DNA from: Ideonella sp.
GTDB lineage: Bacteria > Pseudomonadota > Gammaproteobacteria > Burkholderiales > Burkholderiaceae_C
Reading direction: 5' to 3'
Assembly (NCBI GenBank): GCA_015075545.1
Contig: JABTUC010000001.1
Span: forward strand, 1,173,506-1,237,505
Length of the DNA stretch: 64,000 nt
In this document: positions 60,028-64,000 of the stretch, in pieces
Numbering within the stretch: the first letter of the stretch is position 1
How the letters are laid out: each line of letters begins with the position of its first letter
Program-made: the position numbers and the translations under genes
Notes under the pieces: generated by a model
What the model saw: only the letters and a program-made list of their open reading frames with translations
The model's database searches: none
Told to the model about the DNA's origin: nothing

Positions 60028-60720
60028 ATGAGTCCTCGCCGAGGTTCGTGCCTCCGTGCCCTGCGGCCGCTGCGCGCCGCATTGCTGACCCTGTGTGGCC
60101 TCGCCGCGGGCGCTGCCGCGCTCGCCCAGGACGGGGGCGCCACGTCGTCCGCACCGGACGCCGGCCCCGCTTCCGGCACACAAGCGCATGCCGCGGCGGC
60201 GCAGCGCGAGTCGTTTCGGCGCTGCGACGAGCAGGCGTTCCTGGTGCTGAACATCGCGCGCAACTACATGATGACCGACCGCAACCGCGACGCAGTGATG
60301 CCGGTCCTCAAGGACGACGCGGCGGCCGTCAAGACGGCCGAGGCGGTGATGGACCGCATCGACGCGGGCATCGTGCGCCACCCGGGCCAGGAGGCTGCCG
60401 CGGCGTTGTTCGAGTGCGCCGCCGCGCACGGCATGAACGTGGGCGCGCCGCGCGAGCAGGTGGCGCTGTGCTTCACGCGCACCGACGTCGCGTTCTTCCT
60501 GCACGTCGAACGCAGCAAGCACGTGGTGCGCGAGAACGCGGTGCACAACGTCGGCACGCGGCTGACGTCGCGCGCGCTCTACCCCACCGCGCTGATCGAG
60601 CAGGTGTCGCGCACGGTGTACGCCGGCGCCGAGCCGCCCGACCTGCGGCGGCTCATGGGCACGGTGGCGTGGGCCTGCATCCGCGAGCGGCCGCGGGCGG
60701 CATCAGCGGCCGGCGGCTGA
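60028..60720 (+). CDS. Secreted hypothetical protein
   Basis: A 230-residue protein with a signal peptide (LRPLRAALLTLCGLAAGAAALAQ is its core region by eye, cleavage probably AAALAQ|DGG). The mature part is helical with several Cys (RRCDEQAFLVLNIARNYMMT, ALFECAAAHGMNVGAP, QVALCFTRTDVAFFLHVERS). No family recognised. Its stop TGA abuts the stop of the convergent next gene at the sequence TGATCA, leaving no intergenic base. Confidence 0.6.
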   Translation: MSPRRGSCLRALRPLRAALLTLCGLAAGAAALAQDGGATSSAPDAGPASGTQAHAAAAQRESFRRCDEQAFLVLNIARNYMMTDRNRDAVMPVLKDDAAAVKTAEAVMDRIDAGIVRHPGQEAAAALFECAAAHGMNVGAPREQVALCFTRTDVAFFLHVERSKHVVRENAVHNVGTRLTSRALYPTALIEQVSRTVYAGAEPPDLRRLMGTVAWACIRERPRAASAAGG

Positions 60721-61725
60721 TCAGGCGCGGCGTCGCGCGGCAAGCGGGTACACCGGGTCGTTGTACCCCGGCGTCGACGGATGCCCGGGGGCGACCAGCG
60801 AGTCGACCAGCGCCTCGTCTTCGGCATCGAGCGCGCAATCGAGCGCGCCGAGGTAGTCGCGCCACTGCGCGAGCGTGCGCGGGCCGGCGATCACCGCGCT
60901 CACCGCGTGGTGCGCCAGCACCCAGGCGGTGGCGAAGTGCACCAGCGACACGCCCTTGCGCTCGCAGTGCGCGCGCAGCGTCTGCGCGACGCGCAGCGAC
61001 TCGTCGCGGAACTCGGTTTCCATCATCCGCTTGTCGCCGCGACCCGCGCGCGTGCCCTCGGCGGGCTTGGCCCCCGGCGCGTACTTGCCGGTGAGCACGC
61101 CGCGCGCGACCGGGCTGTAGGGCACCACCCCGAGCCCGTGATGCATGCACGCGCTCAGGATCTCGACCTCGGGCTGGCGGTTGAGCAGGTTGTAGTACGG
61201 CTGGCACACCACCGGCGCGGGCATGTTGATCGCGCGCGCGGTGTGCACCGCCTCGGCGATGCGCCAGCCGCGGAAGTTGCTCAGCCCCCAGTAGCGGATC
61301 TTGCCGGCCGCCAGCAGCGACTCGATCGCACGCAATGGCTCCTCGAGATCCATGCCGTCGTAGTCGCGGTGCAGGTAGTAGATGTCGATGTGGTCGGTGC
61401 CCAGCCGCGCCAGGCTCGCATCGCAGGCGCGCTGCACCCAGGCGCGCGAGTAGCCCATCTCGTTGGGCCGCTCCGACATCTTGTTGCCGAGCTTGGTGGC
61501 CACGATCCAGTCGTGACGCTGCCCCTTCAGCAGTGCGCCGACCATGGTCTCGGAGCCGCCCTTGCTGTAGACATCGGCGGTGTCGATGAAGTCGACACCG
61601 TGCTCGCGCGCGTGCGCGACGATCTCGCCGGCCACCTTGGCGTCGGTCTGGTCGGCGAACATCATCGTGCCCAGGCAAAGCGCCGAGACTCTGAGCGGGC
61701 TCTTGCCGAGCGGGCGGTGCAGCAT
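60721..61725 (-). CDS. Aldo/keto reductase
   Basis: A 334-residue NADPH-dependent (alpha/beta)8-barrel reductase. The catalytic tetrad is seen in VDFIDTADVYSKGGSE (Asp, Tyr), IVATKLGNKM (Lys) and DIYYLHRDYDG (His). The cofactor region is YSPVARGVLTGKYAPG and SAVIAGPRTLAQWRDYLGAL. CAGGAG precedes the ATG at 61725. Substrate unknown. Confidence 0.92.
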   Translation of the reverse strand: MLHRPLGKSPLRVSALCLGTMMFADQTDAKVAGEIVAHAREHGVDFIDTADVYSKGGSETMVGALLKGQRHDWIVATKLGNKMSERPNEMGYSRAWVQRACDASLARLGTDHIDIYYLHRDYDGMDLEEPLRAIESLLAAGKIRYWGLSNFRGWRIAEAVHTARAINMPAPVVCQPYYNLLNRQPEVEILSACMHHGLGVVPYSPVARGVLTGKYAPGAKPAEGTRAGRGDKRMMETEFRDESLRVAQTLRAHCERKGVSLVHFATAWVLAHHAVSAVIAGPRTLAQWRDYLGALDCALDAEDEALVDSLVAPGHPSTPGYNDPVYPLAARRRA

Positions 61726-61796
61726 GTGGGGCTCCTGGCAGCCGATGCGAGCGCGCAGTATGCCGAGGCCGCGCCGGCAGCGACAATGCAGCGCCA

Positions 61797-62906
61797 TTGA
61801 AGACCCTGATCCTCGGCGGCTACGGCAACTTCGGCGCGCGCATCGCTCGCGCGCTGGCTCGGCACGACGGCATCGAGCTACTGATCGCCGGCCGCGATGC
61901 GGCGCGTGCCGCTGCGCTGGCCGCTTCGCTCGGCCCCGATGCCAGAGCGCATGCCCTCGACGTGAACGACGAGTCGCAGCTCGCCGCCGCGTTGCGCGGC
62001 GTCGGCCTGCTGATCCACGCCGCCGGCCCGTTCCAGACGCAGGGTTACGGCGTCGCGCGCGCCGCGGCGCGCGTCGGCGTGCACTACATCGACCTCGCCG
62101 ACGGCCGCCGTTTCGTGTGCGACTTCGCCACGGCACTCGACGACGCGTTCCGCAGCGCCAACCGCTGCGCGATCACCGGGGCGAGCACGGTGCCGGCGCT
62201 GTCGTCGGCGGTGGTCGACCACCTCGCTCATGGCTGGCGCGCACTCGACGAGATAGACCTGTGCATCGCGCCGGCGCACAAGGCGACTCGCGGCACGGCC
62301 ACGATGGCGGCGGTGCTGGGCTACTGCGGCGAGCCGATCGAGGTCTGGCTCGACAGCCGCTGGCAGCGCCGGCGCGGCTGGGCCGCGCCCACCGCGGTGC
62401 AATTCGCACGCCTGGCGCCGCGGCTCGGCGCGCTGTGCGACATCCCCGACCTGGAGCTGTTCCCCGCGCGCTACCGGGGCGTGCGCAGCGTGATGTTTCG
62501 CGCCGCGCTCGAAGTGCCGGCGACGCAGCGCGGCCTGGCGCTGCTGGCGGCGTTGCGCGGCGCGCGCTGCGTGCCGTCGCCCGCGCGCTGGGCCGGTGCG
62601 CTCAACGCACTGGCCGCGGTGTTCGACCCGTTGGGCAGCGCCACCGGCGGCATGGTCGTGCGCGTGCGCGGCGTGGCCGCCGACGGCGCCCGCGCGGCGC
62701 GCGCCTGGCACATCACGGCCGGCGACAACCACGGCCCCGAGATCCCGTGCATGGCCGCGATCCTGCTGGCCGAACGCATCGCGCGCGGCGACGCACCCGC
62801 GCCCGGCGCCAGCGCATGCATCGGCCATCTGCGGCTGGCCGACTTCGCGCCCGAGTTCGCGCGCTGGGGCATGGTCACCGACGAGGTCGACGAGGCACAG
62901 CCATGA
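61797..62906 (+). CDS. Saccharopine-dehydrogenase-like NAD(P)-binding protein
   Basis: A 369-residue Rossmann protein starting with TTG at 61797: MKTLILGGYGNFGARIARAL. GRDAARAAALAASLG, LLIHAAGPFQTQGYGVARAA and CAITGASTVPALSSAVVDHL fit the saccharopine dehydrogenase NAD(P)-binding family. Actual substrate unknown; many members act on lipids rather than lysine metabolites. Its stop overlaps the start of the DUF2269 membrane gene (ATGA), so the two are co-translated. Confidence 0.88.
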   Translation: MKTLILGGYGNFGARIARALARHDGIELLIAGRDAARAAALAASLGPDARAHALDVNDESQLAAALRGVGLLIHAAGPFQTQGYGVARAAARVGVHYIDLADGRRFVCDFATALDDAFRSANRCAITGASTVPALSSAVVDHLAHGWRALDEIDLCIAPAHKATRGTATMAAVLGYCGEPIEVWLDSRWQRRRGWAAPTAVQFARLAPRLGALCDIPDLELFPARYRGVRSVMFRAALEVPATQRGLALLAALRGARCVPSPARWAGALNALAAVFDPLGSATGGMVVRVRGVAADGARAARAWHITAGDNHGPEIPCMAAILLAERIARGDAPAPGASACIGHLRLADFAPEFARWGMVTDEVDEAQP

Positions 62907-63370
62907 CCGCCTACCTGCTGCTGAAGACGCTGCACGTGCTGTCGAGCGTGCTGCTGGTGGGCACCGGATTCGGCACCGCGTACTTCTTCTACTTCGCCAA
63001 CCGCAGCGACAACGTGCAGGCGCAGGCGGTGGTGGCACGCCTGGTGGTGCGCGCCGACTGGTGGTTCACGACGCCGGCGGCAATCGTGCAGCCGGCCAGC
63101 GGGCTGGCGCTCGTCTGGCTTGCGGGGTATCCGCTCGGCACGCCGTGGATCGTGTGGGCGCTGGGGCTCTATGCGTTTGCCGGCGCCTGCTGGCTGCCGG
63201 TGTTGTGGCTGCAGTGGCGCATGGCCGGCATGGCGCAGGCTGCCGCCGCCCGCGGCGCACCGCTGCCACCGCTGTATCGGCGCTACGCGCGGCGTTGGGA
63301 GTGGTTGGGCTATCCCGCATTCGTTGCCATGCTCGTGGTGTTCTGGCTGATGGTGTCCAAGCCTGGTTGA
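62903..63370 (+). CDS. DUF2269 family membrane protein
   Basis: A 155-residue protein with four membrane segments. It begins MTAYLLLKTLHVLSSVLLVG and has DWWFTTPAAIVQPASGLALV, PWIVWALGLYAFAGACWLPV and GYPAFVAMLVVFWLMVSKPG, the DUF2269 pattern. Function unknown. It overlaps the saccharopine-like gene by four bases, hinting that this pair acts together. Confidence 0.85.
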   Translation: MTAYLLLKTLHVLSSVLLVGTGFGTAYFFYFANRSDNVQAQAVVARLVVRADWWFTTPAAIVQPASGLALVWLAGYPLGTPWIVWALGLYAFAGACWLPVLWLQWRMAGMAQAAAARGAPLPPLYRRYARRWEWLGYPAFVAMLVVFWLMVSKPG

Positions 63371-63397
63371 CCCGCTGCGCCGCAGGGCTGCCCGACA

Positions 63398-64000
63398 ATG
63401 CGCGCCGTGCCGACGCGCCGCCTGCCCGCGCCACCGCTGGTCCTGTACCAGTCCAAACGCGACTTCGCCGTCACGCCCGAGCCCAGCGGGGACGTGGGCG
63501 GCGCGTCGGATGGCGCGCGCACCTACGTGGTCCAGAAGCACGCGGCCACGCGGCTGCACTACGACCTGCGCCTCGAGCACGGCGGCGTGATGTGGTCGTG
63601 GGCGGTGCCCAAGGGGCCGAGCCTCGACCCGGCCGACAAGCGCATCGCGATGCGCACCGAGGATCACCCGATCGCCTACAACACCTTCGAAGGCACGATC
63701 CCCAAGGGCCACTACGGCGCGGGCACCGTGCTGGTGTGGGATCGTGGCACCTGGGAGCCCGCGGGCGACCCGGCACAAGGCCTGGCCGACGGCAAGCTGC
63801 TTTTCACGCTGCACGGCCTGAAGCTGCGCGGCCAGTGGGAGCTGGTGCGCATCGAGCCGAAGGACGGCGAGCGCGGCGAGCCGTGGATCCTGTTCAAGAA
63901 GCGCGATGCCTTCGCGCGCGCACACGCCGAGTACGACGTGGTGCGCGCGCTGCCCGACAGCGTAGGCCCCGCGCCGCGCGCAGCGGCGTCGGGCGCCCTG
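63398..64000 (+). CDS. ligD: DNA ligase D, N-terminal 3'-phosphoesterase domain (3' end outside window)
   Basis: 201 codons remain open to the window end. After MRAVPTRRLPAPPLVLYQSK comes the phosphoesterase core: VVQKHAATRLHYDLRLEHGG with the metal-binding His and Asp, VMWSWAVPKGPSLDPADKRI, DHPIAYNTFEGTIPKGHYGA and GTVLVWDRGTWEP. Bacterial LigD (PE-ligase-polymerase order) works with Ku in non-homologous end joining. The ligase and polymerase domains, and any ku gene, would lie beyond the window. GTG at 63407 is an alternative start. Confidence 0.88.
   Translation, partial: MRAVPTRRLPAPPLVLYQSKRDFAVTPEPSGDVGGASDGARTYVVQKHAATRLHYDLRLEHGGVMWSWAVPKGPSLDPADKRIAMRTEDHPIAYNTFEGTIPKGHYGAGTVLVWDRGTWEPAGDPAQGLADGKLLFTLHGLKLRGQWELVRIEPKDGERGEPWILFKKRDAFARAHAEYDVVRALPDSVGPAPRAAASGAL

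Noticed and set aside
1-64000. CRISPR arrays, tRNA or rRNA genes, insertion sequences
   Set aside because: No regularly spaced repeats, cloverleaf-like segments, rRNA-conserved stretches or transposase motifs were noticed; small RNAs could still have been missed.

Overview
The window is a very GC-rich (roughly 70 percent by eye), densely coded stretch of bacterial chromosome. Gene content and protein character (MdtABC-NodT efflux, rlhA, thrH, a beta-oxidation island with a MerR regulator, DUF1615, DUF6781, a second-type 87-residue IF-1, LigD) suggest a betaproteobacterium of the Burkholderiales, probably near Rubrivivax, Leptothrix or Methylibium. That placement is inferred from protein families, not from a marker gene. 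I saw no rRNA, tRNA, CRISPR array, IS element or prophage.

Layout. 1-1.2 kb: 3' truncated DUF1015 gene. 1.4-10.6 kb: four-gene RND multidrug efflux operon (mdtA-mdtB-mdtC-NodT), with an odd in-frame palindromic insertion in mdtB. 10.6-14.5 kb: a c-di-GMP (GGDEF/EAL) protein, two short-chain dehydrogenases and a DUF6781 phasin-like protein. 14.6-16.7 kb: a cyclic-nucleotide signalling island. It has a stand-alone cyclic-nucleotide-binding protein divergent from a class III nucleotide cyclase with a C-terminal FHA domain, followed 39 bp later by a membrane protein of the PycTM (Pycsar effector, formerly DUF5706) type. This is the best candidate for an undescribed system here. 16.8-24.99 kb: HDOD protein, tag, a small Cys-rich protein, a PAS protein, sodB, a MarR regulator, a DUF1615 lipoprotein, infA preceded by an overlapping small gene, and a BamA/TamA-like outer-membrane protein. 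25.0-28.8 kb: a papain-like protease fused to an alpha/beta hydrolase, an Rnk-type GreA/B C-terminal-domain protein and a tandem universal stress protein.

29.1-32.1 kb is a lower-GC accessory patch. It holds a chimeric lipoprotein/membrane-protein junction, a beta-hydroxyacid dehydrogenase, a higBA toxin-antitoxin module with a recognisable promoter/operator, and a decayed fragment resembling the dehydrogenase on the other side of higBA. 32.2-40.3 kb is a beta-oxidation island: SCP2-like protein, MerR regulator, acyl-CoA dehydrogenase, aldehyde dehydrogenase, thiolase and FadB-type protein in one minus-strand operon, divergent from a second acyl-CoA dehydrogenase across a perfect TGACGTTAACGTCA palindrome. 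40.4-49.5 kb: HtrA-like protease, a lipoprotein, an HD-GYP response regulator with a hybrid histidine kinase, a thioesterase and a secreted beta-propeller protein. 49.7-64 kb: Fe-linked bfd with a Fur-box-like site, thrH, rlhA, a diiron-type hydrolase, a luciferase-like monooxygenase, an MCE lipid-transport trio lacking its ATPase, a cystathionine-lyase-type enzyme, an M20 hydrolase, small unknowns, an aldo/keto reductase, a saccharopine-dehydrogenase-like protein with a DUF2269 membrane protein, and the 5' part of a DNA ligase D gene running off the window.

Many adjacent genes overlap by ATGA (mdtB/mdtC, mdtC/NodT, merR/acyl-CoA dehydrogenase, MCE/lipoprotein, saccharopine-like/DUF2269), so translational coupling is common. 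Convergent genes are separated by as little as zero to 15 bp.
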